DNA of 64,000 nucleotides, from contig JAAFIS010000005.1 in assembly GCA_013298695.1 (NCBI GenBank), positions 186,001 through 250,000 on the forward strand, given 5' to 3'. The translations under genes and the position numbers were made by a program. Below are positions 52,494 to 61,333 of this stretch, one piece after another (within the stretch, counting starts at the first letter, position 1; every line of letters begins with the position of its first letter). The notes beneath the pieces were generated by a model, which saw nothing but the letters and a program-made list of their open reading frames with translations, ran no database searches and had not been told where the DNA came from. This stretch comes from Betaproteobacteria bacterium (GTDB taxonomy: Bacteria > Pseudomonadota > Gammaproteobacteria > Burkholderiales > Casimicrobiaceae).

Positions 52494-55070
52494 ATGGATC
52501 AATTCGCAAAAGAAACCCTCCCAATTAGCCTTGAGAGCGAAATGCGCTCTTCCTACCTCGATTACGCGATGAGCGTGATCGTTGGCCGCGCGCTGCCCGA
52601 TGTGCGCGATGGTTTGAAGCCGGTGCATCGCCGCGTGCTCTACGGAATGCACGAAACCAACAACGTGCACAACCGCCCGTATGTGAAGTGCGCGCGGGTG
52701 GTCGGCGAGGTCATGGGTAAGTTTCATCCACACGGCGACGCCTCGATTTATGACACTTTGGTGCGGATGGCGCAGCCTTTTTCGCTGCGCTACACCTTGG
52801 TTGACGGCCAAGGTAACTTCGGCTCGGTTGACGGCGACAACGCCGCCGCGATGCGCTATACCGAGTGCAGACTGCAAAAGATCACCGCGGAAATGCTCGG
52901 CGATCTGGAGAAAGAAACCGTCGATTTCCAGCCGAATTACGACGGCAAGGAAATGGAGCCCACCGTATTGCCGGCCAGATTCCCCAATCTGCTGGTTAAC
53001 GGCGCATCCGGCATTGCAGTTGGCATGGCGACCAACATTCCGCCGCACAACCTGTCGGACATTATTGACGCTACGCAGCTCTTACTCAAGAACGGCGAGG
53101 CGACGATCGAAGAATTGATTGAAATCGTAAAAGCCCCGGATTTCCCCACTGGCGGCTATATCTATGGGCTAGAAGGCGTTCACAACGGTTATCGCACCGG
53201 TCGCGGGCGCGTGGTCATGCGAGCGCGAACCCATTTTGAGCCGATCGGTAAGTCGGATCGTCAGGCAATCATCGTTGATGAGATTCCGTATCAAGTCAAC
53301 AAGTCCACGTTGCTGCAAAAGATCGGAGAACTCGTCCGCGATAAGCGCCTAGAAGGCATTTCCGATTTGCGCGATGAGTCTGATAAATCGGGCATGCGCG
53401 TCGTTATAGAACTCAAGCGCGGCGAAATCCCCGACATCGTTCTCAATAACCTCTACAAAAACACGCAGCTACAAGACAGCTTCGGCATGAACATGGTGGC
53501 GCTGGTCGATCAGCGTCCGCGCGTGTTGAATTTGAAAGACTTCCTCGAGCAGTTTATTCTGCATCGTCGCGAAGTTGTCACGCGTCGCACCCAGTTTGAG
53601 TTGCGCCAAGCACGCTCGCGCGCGCACATCCTTGAAGGTTTGGCGGTTGCGCTCGCAAACGTTGATCCGATCATCGAACTCATTAAAGCTTCAGCCACGC
53701 CAGACGAAGCGCAAACCGCGCTTACGTCAAAGCTCTGGAAATCAGAGCTGGTGAAAGAAATGGTTTCGCGCGCTAACGTGGAATTCTTGCGCCCCGATGA
53801 CGTGACGGCCGATTTCTGTTGGCAGCCGAAAGAGCAGGCGTATCGCCTCACCAACGTGCAAGCCAAAGCCATTCTTGAAATGCGTTTGCAGCGTTTGACA
53901 GCGCTGGAATCTGACAAAGTCATCAGCGAATACAAAGAAGTGATCGCTGCGGTTCAAGACTTGCTCGACATTTTGGATAAGCCTCAACGCGTCACCAAAA
54001 TCATTTCGATCGAACTTGCGGACATCAAAAAAGCATTCGGCGACGGACGCAAATCTGAAATCGTGATGAACGCAGAAGAGACTTCTATCGAGGATCTCAT
54101 CAAGCCGCAAGACATGGTCGTCACGCTCACGCACGGCGGCTATTTCAAAGCGCAACCGGTCGAGGAATATCGCGCGCAGAAACGCGGTGGTCGTGGCAAA
54201 CAAGCGACTGCAACGAAAGAAGAAGATTTCGTTGAGAAGCTATTCATCGCCAACACGCACGACACGATCATGTGTTTCTCAAGCCGTGGCCGCGTGTATT
54301 GGTTGAAGGTGTACGAAGTGCCTGAAGGCGGACGCAACTCGCGCGGCAAGCCGATTGTGAATCTGTTCCCGTTGCAAGATCGCGAAAAAATTACTGCGAT
54401 CGTGTCGACCAAAGATTTCGATCCCGAGAAATACATTTTCATGGCGACCAGCATGGGCACCGTGAAGAAAACCTCGCTTGAAGATTTCTCGCGTCCGAAG
54501 AAAACCGGCATCATCGCCGTTGATTTGGATGACGGCGATTATTTGGTGGGCGCAGCGCTTACCGACGGCAAACACGACGTGATGCTCTTCGCTGATAGCG
54601 GCAAAGCAGTCCGCTTTGATGAAAACGATGTGCGCAGCATGGGCCGCAATGCACGCGGTGTTCGCGGCATGATGCTCGACAAAGATCAGCGCATCATCGC
54701 GATGCTCGTTGCTGAAAACGAAGAACAGCAAGTGTTAACCGCCACCGAAAACGGTTACGGCAAACGCACGCCGATCATCGAATACACGAGGCACGGTCGC
54801 GGCACCAAAGGCATGATCGCGATTCAGCAAAGCGCGCGTAACGGCAAAGTGGTCGCCGCAACGCTCGTGCGTAAAGAAGACGAAATCATGCTCATCACCA
54901 CCGGAGGCGTGTTGATTCGCACCACGGTGAAATCAATCCGCGAATCCGGTCGCTCAACGCAGGGCGTGACGCTCATCAACTTGGGCGAGGGTGAAAAACT
55001 CTCCGGCATCGAGCGCATTGACGAGCCTGAGTTGCCTGAAGGCACGGGTGATCAAGCTGAGTTGATTTAA
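52494..55070 (+). CDS. gyrA: DNA gyrase subunit A
   Basis: Type II topoisomerase subunit of 858 aa from the ATG at 52494 (a frame from 52461 is less likely). The winged-helix and tower domain lead with the catalytic tyrosine at 122 in AAAMRYTE. The GyrA-box needed for DNA wrapping is KRGGRGK near residue 565. The six-bladed C-terminal pinwheel follows, ending in an acidic tail. In the quinolone region the sequence is [10 protein letters not shown], so position 83 is alanine (Ser in E. coli, often Thr in relatives), with Asp 87 kept. Confidence 0.97.
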   Translation: MDQFAKETLPISLESEMRSSYLDYAMSVIVGRALPDVRDGLKPVHRRVLYGMHETNNVHNRPYVKCARVVGEVMGKFHPHGDASIYDTLVRMAQPFSLRYTLVDGQGNFGSVDGDNAAAMRYTECRLQKITAEMLGDLEKETVDFQPNYDGKEMEPTVLPARFPNLLVNGASGIAVGMATNIPPHNLSDIIDATQLLLKNGEATIEELIEIVKAPDFPTGGYIYGLEGVHNGYRTGRGRVVMRARTHFEPIGKSDRQAIIVDEIPYQVNKSTLLQKIGELVRDKRLEGISDLRDESDKSGMRVVIELKRGEIPDIVLNNLYKNTQLQDSFGMNMVALVDQRPRVLNLKDFLEQFILHRREVVTRRTQFELRQARSRAHILEGLAVALANVDPIIELIKASATPDEAQTALTSKLWKSELVKEMVSRANVEFLRPDDVTADFCWQPKEQAYRLTNVQAKAILEMRLQRLTALESDKVISEYKEVIAAVQDLLDILDKPQRVTKIISIELADIKKAFGDGRKSEIVMNAEETSIEDLIKPQDMVVTLTHGGYFKAQPVEEYRAQKRGGRGKQATATKEEDFVEKLFIANTHDTIMCFSSRGRVYWLKVYEVPEGGRNSRGKPIVNLFPLQDREKITAIVSTKDFDPEKYIFMATSMGTVKKTSLEDFSRPKKTGIIAVDLDDGDYLVGAALTDGKHDVMLFADSGKAVRFDENDVRSMGRNARGVRGMMLDKDQRIIAMLVAENEEQQVLTATENGYGKRTPIIEYTRHGRGTKGMIAIQQSARNGKVVAATLVRKEDEIMLITTGGVLIRTTVKSIRESGRSTQGVTLINLGEGEKLSGIERIDEPELPEGTGDQAELI

Positions 55071-55084
55071 TCGACAGCTTTACG

Positions 55085-55180
55085 CCTTATCGCCCAATTG
55101 AATTGGGCGATAAGGAAAATAACGTTTGATATTGAGATACGCAGTGATATGAACGTAGCCCCGATTTGATGGGGCTTTTT
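55085..55180. repeat. Paired-dyad 3'-end repeat, copy 9 (best-formed copy)
   Basis: Left dyad is a perfect 31-bp palindrome (55085-55115) with core CGCCCAATTGAATTGGGCG. The right dyad is the terminator stem below. The 40-nt spacer contains AACGTTTGATATTGAGATAC. It starts 15 nt after the gyrA stop. Confidence 0.8.
55156..55180 (+). terminator. Rho-independent terminator of gyrA (second dyad of repeat copy 9)
   Basis: AGCCCC/GGGGCT stem with an eight-base AT loop, followed by TTTTTTATTTT. Here the repeat's second hairpin acts as a canonical terminator. Confidence 0.85.
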
Positions 55181-55382
55181 TATTTTGGGCTGTTTAGCGT
55201 GCAAACATCCCGCGCGGTCAGCGATGAATCGACGCGCTCAACGAGATCGCAGTTCGCAGTCCCACGGGTCAACGAAAAAACACGCGTTAACGCGCAACGG
55301 CGTTCGCATTGCTGACGCTACCATTCCGCCCGGGGAAAAGAAATTTTCGGCGTGTAGGGACGCCCAATGAGTAGGACTCGCG

Positions 55383-58097
55383 ATGACCGCATTACTTTTC
55401 CGTGCCTTGGTGTTTCTTTGTCTTATCTCCGCTATAGCCACGCACTCGTTGGCACAAACTAGCGTGACGCTGCGACCGCTCATCGCGCCCGACGTGAGCG
55501 GGTTTTATGAGCCCACGCGCCTATCGCGCGGCAACGCCATCGTAGACGACGCGCGCGGGTGGATTTACTTCCACGGCTTCAGTCACGTCAAAGGCATTCC
55601 AGTCTCCGCAGTCTTTCGAACGGATCTTCAAGGTCGCCTTGATTACAGTTGGCTTCCGAAGAATCTGCCTGGGTCATCACGCGTGATTCTCACCGCGAGC
55701 GGTGACCTCATCGGTCTGTTGAATTCGGAGCCCAACCCAGTCGACGGCAACGTTGTGAATGGGGCACGCCTGGTGCGAATTTCTGCTCAACCGGGCGCGG
55801 CGAAGCTCGCTGAATACACGCTGTCGGTATCCGCTCAACCCGGCGCTCGCTACGTCGACGCAACACTCGTTGCGGACGGCAGTTCGGTCATTGTTGGCGT
55901 TCGAGAGGAGGCGCCCACCGACGGGCGTGGCACGCTGCGAGCAACAACGTTACGTCGAATAGATTTAATCACCGACACGCTCGATCCCAACTGGACTCGC
56001 TCGCTCAGCGGCGACGTTTACTTAGATGCCGCAAGAAACAGCGCGGTGTTTACGTTTAGCAACTTTGTATCTGCGGAAGCACGCTACGCAGAGCTGCGTC
56101 GGATCTCGTTTTCCGCCTCTGCTGCACCGGACTTGACCACGCGGATCGCCAATGCTTCCGTAGAAAAAATCGCCGTCGATAGCCAAGGCCGAATTTATGC
56201 AATCGGCCGAATCAACATTGACTTCCAAACCCAGTTGCAAATTTACCGATTTCGAAGCGACGGCGTACTTGACCCTACGTGGCGGACAGACCTTACCCGC
56301 GCAGCGCTCAGCCGAGCTAGCACAATCGATTATTTTTCAGTTGTCGACGGCTCGCTGTTAGTCTCGGTAGTTGAGCCACCTTACGCCAATACGGCTATCT
56401 CAAAAGTAGCAAGGCGCTTCTCAGACAGCGGCACGGTAGAGCTCCAGAACCGAATCTCAGCTGACCCAAATACTGAGTTTTTTCCTCGTTTCGCCGCAGG
56501 TAGTCAAACCTTGTACTCGATCGAGTCAAGCTCGTTTTCTAGGCTCAACGCATTGACGCTGACCCCGGCTTCACCGCCGTCACAATCTATCGCAGCTGGC
56601 TACGCGCCAGTAAAGTTGCTTATTCGGCCCGAAGCAGACGGTTCACACGTTATCGCGGGACAATTTGCGGCCTGGTATCACGGGACGGAGTACCGACATT
56701 TCGTTTGGTTGCGGCCAGATGGCACACCAAAACTCGGTTTACGAGCCAGCGACACGAACGCGATCGAGGCAAACTTTTTAGGGCGTGCCGCGAACGGCGC
56801 GCTGTTCGTTGAATTGTTGGAAACACAGGGCCAACCGCGCGAACCCGGCAATCCAGCGCGCGAGCTGAGTTTAGCCGTGGCGATGCCGTCTGCTAGCGAT
56901 CTCAGTTTGATCAAGATCAGCGCTGCAACTGAAGGCGTAATTGCGGCCGCAGGTCTTGGTGCTGACGGTTTTGTGTACTACGCGGAATATGACCGTGCTT
57001 TTGCACCTTCCATCAAACGTGCCCGAATAGCGACCCGTCAGGTCGATGCGAGCTGGCAGATCAAAATTGTTGACCCCGTGCTCGTTGCGGGTGACGCGCA
57101 GATTTACAGCTTGCAAGTCGATATGACAGGTGGAATTTGGCTGGGCGGTTTTGACACCACGTGCTTCACCGGTTGCTTTTTTAGCGGTTTGTGGCGATTC
57201 GATTCAAGTGCGGTTGCGCGTGCGCCAGAGTATTTACGCGACAACGCTCAACCTTTTTTCAATCCACTTCGACTCACCTCGACCCATGCGTACATCGATC
57301 GATCGCGCTATGTGCTGGGCTCGACGTTGGCACAAGATCTTAGTTGGCGTACGCGGGATCCGGTTCAAATTGTTGATGACACGTACGCGTATTTTGTGTC
57401 GTCGCCATTCATAGATTTCGATCAGGGTATTACGGCATTCTCCCGAGCCTCTACCGACGGCGATGGCACCTTCGACCCGGCCTGGCGGCGAGAGGTGAAT
57501 CAGAACCTGTTCCCCATCGAAGCCATTACCGCGACACCTGATGGCGCTGTGAGCATCGCTTCGAGCACCAGTCAAACCCATACGAGGTTTTCTGTATGGT
57601 CCGACCGCGTACCTTCAACACTTACTCGTTCAGTCATCGAATTTAGCTATGACAACGGCAATCGTTTTTTCATCACGGGTCGTGCCGACGAGATCGCGGT
57701 ACTCGATAGTAATCCGCAGCTTTTTTCGCGGACCGGTCAGCGTTTCGTTACCACGGAACCGCTCTATCGGGATCAGGGCGTGAGTGCGGTATGTCGCTTT
57801 TACGTGCCGCCACAATCGAGCGGCAAGAGCACGCATTTCTATGGATCAGATCAAGAGTGCCAGATGGTGAACTCGGTGATCGGATTTGTCTACGAAGGCT
57901 TCGATTTCGCAACCGTCAAGCCGGTGAATGGGGTGTGCCCATCAGCCAGTCCGGTTGCAGTAACTCGCATGTTCAATAACAAAGCGGCAACGCTTGAAGG
58001 TAACCATCGCTATACGACCAGCGCGGCGATTAAGCAGCAAATGTTGAGTCGAGGTTGGGTTGATGAGGGCGTTGTTTTTTGCGCGTCGGCACAGTGA
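55383..58097 (+). CDS. Secreted beta-propeller-like protein with DUF5648 C-terminus
   Basis: Large secreted protein of 904 aa; function unknown. The signal peptide ends near residue 25 (SLAQ). The body up to about 800 is beta-rich with delta-60-like turns such as YRFRSDGVLDPTWRTDL and IDSQGRIYAIGRI-type strands, typical of propellers. The last 120 residues fit DUF5648: VCRFYVPP, STHFYGSDQEC, FVYEGFDF, then VTRMFNN, HRYTTSAAIKQQM and GWVDEGVVFC. DUF5648 repeats occur in secreted proteins of unknown role. It lacks the dockerin-like tail of the RCC1 proteins. About 310 bp upstream contain only repeats and a terminator. Confidence 0.75.
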   Translation: MTALLFRALVFLCLISAIATHSLAQTSVTLRPLIAPDVSGFYEPTRLSRGNAIVDDARGWIYFHGFSHVKGIPVSAVFRTDLQGRLDYSWLPKNLPGSSRVILTASGDLIGLLNSEPNPVDGNVVNGARLVRISAQPGAAKLAEYTLSVSAQPGARYVDATLVADGSSVIVGVREEAPTDGRGTLRATTLRRIDLITDTLDPNWTRSLSGDVYLDAARNSAVFTFSNFVSAEARYAELRRISFSASAAPDLTTRIANASVEKIAVDSQGRIYAIGRINIDFQTQLQIYRFRSDGVLDPTWRTDLTRAALSRASTIDYFSVVDGSLLVSVVEPPYANTAISKVARRFSDSGTVELQNRISADPNTEFFPRFAAGSQTLYSIESSSFSRLNALTLTPASPPSQSIAAGYAPVKLLIRPEADGSHVIAGQFAAWYHGTEYRHFVWLRPDGTPKLGLRASDTNAIEANFLGRAANGALFVELLETQGQPREPGNPARELSLAVAMPSASDLSLIKISAATEGVIAAAGLGADGFVYYAEYDRAFAPSIKRARIATRQVDASWQIKIVDPVLVAGDAQIYSLQVDMTGGIWLGGFDTTCFTGCFFSGLWRFDSSAVARAPEYLRDNAQPFFNPLRLTSTHAYIDRSRYVLGSTLAQDLSWRTRDPVQIVDDTYAYFVSSPFIDFDQGITAFSRASTDGDGTFDPAWRREVNQNLFPIEAITATPDGAVSIASSTSQTHTRFSVWSDRVPSTLTRSVIEFSYDNGNRFFITGRADEIAVLDSNPQLFSRTGQRFVTTEPLYRDQGVSAVCRFYVPPQSSGKSTHFYGSDQECQMVNSVIGFVYEGFDFATVKPVNGVCPSASPVAVTRMFNNKAATLEGNHRYTTSAAIKQQMLSRGWVDEGVVFCASAQ

Positions 58098-58137
58098 GCA
58101 TGAGAGATCGGCGCGCGAATGCGGCGGCAGTTCCGTG

Positions 58138-58243
58138 TATAGCCATTAGTGCAGGACGCCGTTTTCACTGGACGTATTCGCCGTTAACCTGAACTAGCGA
58201 AAAATAGTGAAATACGCTTGATCGCCCAATGAAATAGCTGCTT
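58138..58243. repeat. Paired-dyad 3'-end repeat, copy 10 (degenerate)
   Basis: TATAGCCATTAGTGCAGG (58138-58155) and TTGATCGCCCAATGAAATAG (58219-58238) look like decayed dyads in the 230-bp convergent gap between the DUF5648 and RCC1 genes. Only the second keeps a full half-site. Confidence 0.35.
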
Positions 58244-58327
58244 AGGCTCTAGCGCCAGATACGCGAGATCAGAGCGCGGACGCGAGGCGGCTCACGCCCT
58301 GTTTAATTTTCCCTTCGCTTGATGTTG

Positions 58328-59689
58328 CTAAGGACCGATTCCGCAACTCGCCGACAGATAAATCAACAAATCCGTCGATGTCCGTCGTGGCGCGTTGGCG
58401 GAGAAAGCGTTGGTGGTCAGCGCGGTTCCGGTGTAGCCGAGCGCTGCACGCGCCATCAAAACCGCGTCGGTGGTGGCTAGCACCTGTCCGTCGCCATCGA
58501 GATCGAGGCTGCATTTCACGACGCCGATAGGCGCGAGGAGCGGATTGCCCGTACCAAGCGGCGTACTCCCCCGCTGCCCCATCGAGTTGTCGCCCCAGCA
58601 GCTAACCGCCCCCGTTGTACTGATCGCGCAGGTGTGGCGCAACCCCGCCGCCATCGAGGCCACGCCGCTGGTCAGGCCAGTAACTGGCAACGGGGTGGCG
58701 TTGTTGGCGATCGGCTGCGCGATGTTGCCCAATTGCCCATACAGGTTGAATCCCCAGCAGAACGCCTGACCGCTCACGATCCCGCAGGTGTGCACGTTGC
58801 CCGCAAACAGCTTGGTCGGACGAAACGACAGGCCAAAGTACACCGGCGTGGCGCTGTAGCCGAGCCTCAAGATTACGCCGTCACCCAACTGGCCATAGTC
58901 CTGTGAGCCCCAACACCATGCGTCCCCCGTTGTGCCGTTGGCGGCGCAGACATGCGAACCGCCAGCGGTGACCATTGTGGCGTTGGTGATGCCGATTGCC
59001 GCCGCCGCTGGCACGTTGCTGTTCGTGTTGGAACCAATGCCGAGGACGCCGCTGTTACCGCTTCCCCAGCAGCGCACCGTGCCGCCGGTCACCGCGCAGG
59101 CAAAGTACGATCCCGCCGCAAGGTGCGTCACGCTGGTCAGCCCGGAGACAGTGGCGGGCGCAAATACTTGCGGGCTGGTGGTGCCATTGCCGATTTGCCC
59201 AATCGAATTTCCGCCCCAACAACGAACAGTGCTCGCACCCGTCAGGATGTTTTGCATTTGCGCGCAGCTGAAGTCTGCGCCGACCACAACGGCGACGGGT
59301 TGATTGTTGAATGTGCTCAAGCCGATCACCGCCACCGGCGTTGGGCTTGAGTTGGTCGTGCCGTTACCCAGTTGTCCGTCGGAGCCGTCGCCCCAGCACT
59401 TCACGACGCCGAGCGCCAGCGCGCAGGTATGAACCCTCCCCGCCGCGACCGAGGTCACGCCGGTCAAACCCGGCACGACCACCGGAATCGCTGAATCCTT
59501 GGTCGTTCCGTCCCCCAATTGCCCTGAAAAATTACTGCCCCAGCAATGCAAGCCGCCACTGCCATAAATCGCGCAAGTGTGATTAAACGAACTGGCGATC
59601 TGCGTATAGGTTTCGCCGTGGGCCGCCGAAGCGAAAAGCCACGCTAGGCTGAAAACGAATGTGACGAACGAAGAGAATTGACGTGGCAC
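58328..59689 (-). CDS. Secreted RCC1-repeat protein with seven repeats and dockerin-like tail
   Basis: Secreted protein of 453 aa, function unknown. The signal peptide is about 25 residues (AAHG end). Seven repeats follow, each with HTCAI ... CWGxNxxGQLG and two cysteines, the number needed for one RCC1 propeller. The last 60 residues (SLDLDGDGQVLATTD, VLMARAALG and a final SCGIGP) are the same tail as in the 14-repeat protein at 13776 and the delta-60 protein at 17301. It is 42 kb away from those, so the family is dispersed in this genome. Confidence 0.85.
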   Translation of the reverse strand: MPRQFSSFVTFVFSLAWLFASAAHGETYTQIASSFNHTCAIYGSGGLHCWGSNFSGQLGDGTTKDSAIPVVVPGLTGVTSVAAGRVHTCALALGVVKCWGDGSDGQLGNGTTNSSPTPVAVIGLSTFNNQPVAVVVGADFSCAQMQNILTGASTVRCWGGNSIGQIGNGTTSPQVFAPATVSGLTSVTHLAAGSYFACAVTGGTVRCWGSGNSGVLGIGSNTNSNVPAAAAIGITNATMVTAGGSHVCAANGTTGDAWCWGSQDYGQLGDGVILRLGYSATPVYFGLSFRPTKLFAGNVHTCGIVSGQAFCWGFNLYGQLGNIAQPIANNATPLPVTGLTSGVASMAAGLRHTCAISTTGAVSCWGDNSMGQRGSTPLGTGNPLLAPIGVVKCSLDLDGDGQVLATTDAVLMARAALGYTGTALTTNAFSANAPRRTSTDLLIYLSASCGIGP

Positions 59690-59825
59690 TTAGAAGCTCC
59701 TGATTGTGGCGAGACCCACGCAAAATAGGACGGAAAGCACCCGCAGGAACGGACACTTGAGACAAGTATTTAAGGCCGTGTTGACGGTTTGCCGCTTGCA
59801 GACACCGTGCGCCATTCGGCGTTAG

Positions 59826-59940
59826 TCTCTATCGGACGCCCGGTTGTACTCGGGCGGCACAAGCCGATGCAGCGCCACGCGCCTTGCTGCGTTGCTTGAC
59901 CCCGTACGGGCTATTCAGCAGAAGCGCGCAGAAGATAGTG
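59826..59940. repeat. Cluster of GC-rich hairpins upstream of the RCC1 gene
   Basis: CGCCCG/CGGGCG around GTTGTACT (about 59837-59856), then GCAGC/GCTGC around the segment GCCACGCGCCTT, then CCCGTACGGG. It resembles dispersed palindromic DNA of betaproteobacteria. No gene is seen in 59690-60082. Confidence 0.4.
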
Positions 59941-59959
59941 AATAACGTTTATGCAGACG

Positions 59960-60048
59960 TACCGATTTGCAGGGGCTTAAGACGCAAAATGGCAACTTTT
60001 CGATAAACACTGATATACGACTATACGCCCCTCAAAATAGGCGATTTA
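59960..60048. repeat. Paired-dyad 3'-end repeat, copy 11
   Basis: Right dyad TACGCCCCTCAAAATAGGCG (60024-60043) lies 35-60 nt past the aminotransferase stop. Left arm CCGATTTGCAGGGGCTT (59961-59977) resembles half of the gyrA terminator dyad. The spacer of about 45 nt is AT-rich. Confidence 0.5.
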
Positions 60049-60082
60049 CTCATCGTGCTGTTACGTGTGGCCAGCATAAACT

Positions 60083-61270
60083 TCAAAGTGCAGCTGAGAA
60101 TCGACCAATGCCTTCGCGAATTTTTTCTTCGCTAGAGGTTGCGAAGCTCAAGCGCAGCGTCGCGGTGTCGGGCTGCGTTGCATAAAACGGCACGCCGGGG
60201 ATGAAGGCGACGCCTTTCTCGATTGCCCGTTGGGCAAATTCCTGTGCGTTGGCCGCGCGGCCGCCCGCGCCGGTTAAACGCGACCAGACAAACATGCCGC
60301 CTTCGGGTGCGGCGAAGTCGATGGCATCGCCGAGCTCGCGCTTGAGCGATTCGCACATCAACGCTGCGCGAGCTGCGTAGGCGCGCCGGACCCGGTCAAG
60401 CGCCGCACCCATGCGACCGCTTTGCAGATACTGATACGCCGTTGTTTGCGCGAAGGTGCTGGTGTGCGCGTCGGAGAACTGCTTACACATCACCGCTTTG
60501 CCGAGCAGCGCAGGCGGCGCAATCATCCAACCTACGCGGATCCCAGGAGAGAGCACTTTGCTCAACGATCCGCAATGCGCGAGCCATTCGCGCGAACCCA
60601 ATACGCTGTCGCTTAACGCCAGTAGCGATGGCGGAGGCGCATCGTTGAAATACAAATCCCCATACGGATCGTCTTCAACAATCAAGGTCTGGTACTTCGC
60701 TGCGATTTCGAGCACGCGCTTTCGCCGCTCAAGCGAAAGCATTGCGCCACTTGGATTGCCAAACGTTGGAATCAAATAAACAAGCTTCGGCTGGTGTTGA
60801 ACGATGAGTTTTTCAAGCTCATCGACTTTGACGCCGTTCGCATCGATTGGTGCGCTGATGAGCTCCGCGCCGTAGAGTCGGAAACATTGGATGGTCGCCA
60901 AAAACGTTGGCGCTTCAACGATCACTTTGTCACCCGGCGAAATCATCGTTTTACCAATGAGATCAAGCGCTTGCTGCGAGCCTGTCGTCACCATGAGTTG
61001 ATCGGCGGCAACGTGCGCGCCTTTCGCTGTCATCAAGCCCGCGAGCGACTCGCGCAGCGGTTGATAGCCTTCGGTTGCGCCGTATTGCAGTGCGGCGCTT
61101 GGGTCGTTTTTAAGTGCTGCCGCAGCCGCGTCGGCGACACCTTCAACATCAAACAGCGCGGCGTCAGGAAAGCCGCCCGCAAAACTAATGATGCCCGGCT
61201 TGCCAAGCAGTTTGAATAACTCCCTAATCGCGGAAGTTTCGACGTTGTTGAGGCGGTCTGCGAAATTCAT
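60083..61270 (-). CDS. PLP-dependent aminotransferase (2-aminoadipate transaminase/MocR-catalytic-like)
   Basis: Fold type I aminotransferase of 395 aa. Family blocks are ELFKLLGKPGIISFAGGFPD near the start, QYGATEGYQPLRESLAGLM, VTTGSQQALDLIGK, PTFGNPSGAMLSLERRKRVLE, VEDDPYGDLYF and the Schiff-base lysine in GSLSKVLSPGIRVGWM near residue 238. It matches the LysN/KAT II-like group, which uses 2-aminoadipate, leucine or aromatic amino acids; exact substrate unknown. It lacks the N-terminal winged helix of MocR. It stands alone. Confidence 0.85.
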   Translation of the reverse strand: MNFADRLNNVETSAIRELFKLLGKPGIISFAGGFPDAALFDVEGVADAAAAALKNDPSAALQYGATEGYQPLRESLAGLMTAKGAHVAADQLMVTTGSQQALDLIGKTMISPGDKVIVEAPTFLATIQCFRLYGAELISAPIDANGVKVDELEKLIVQHQPKLVYLIPTFGNPSGAMLSLERRKRVLEIAAKYQTLIVEDDPYGDLYFNDAPPPSLLALSDSVLGSREWLAHCGSLSKVLSPGIRVGWMIAPPALLGKAVMCKQFSDAHTSTFAQTTAYQYLQSGRMGAALDRVRRAYAARAALMCESLKRELGDAIDFAAPEGGMFVWSRLTGAGGRAANAQEFAQRAIEKGVAFIPGVPFYATQPDTATLRLSFATSSEEKIREGIGRFSAAL

Positions 61271-61333
61271 AGGGAAGATGTTAGCGCGGGTGGCAAATAG
61301 CGCCCGTGTGCGGCTGATCGCGTGTCGGCTAGA

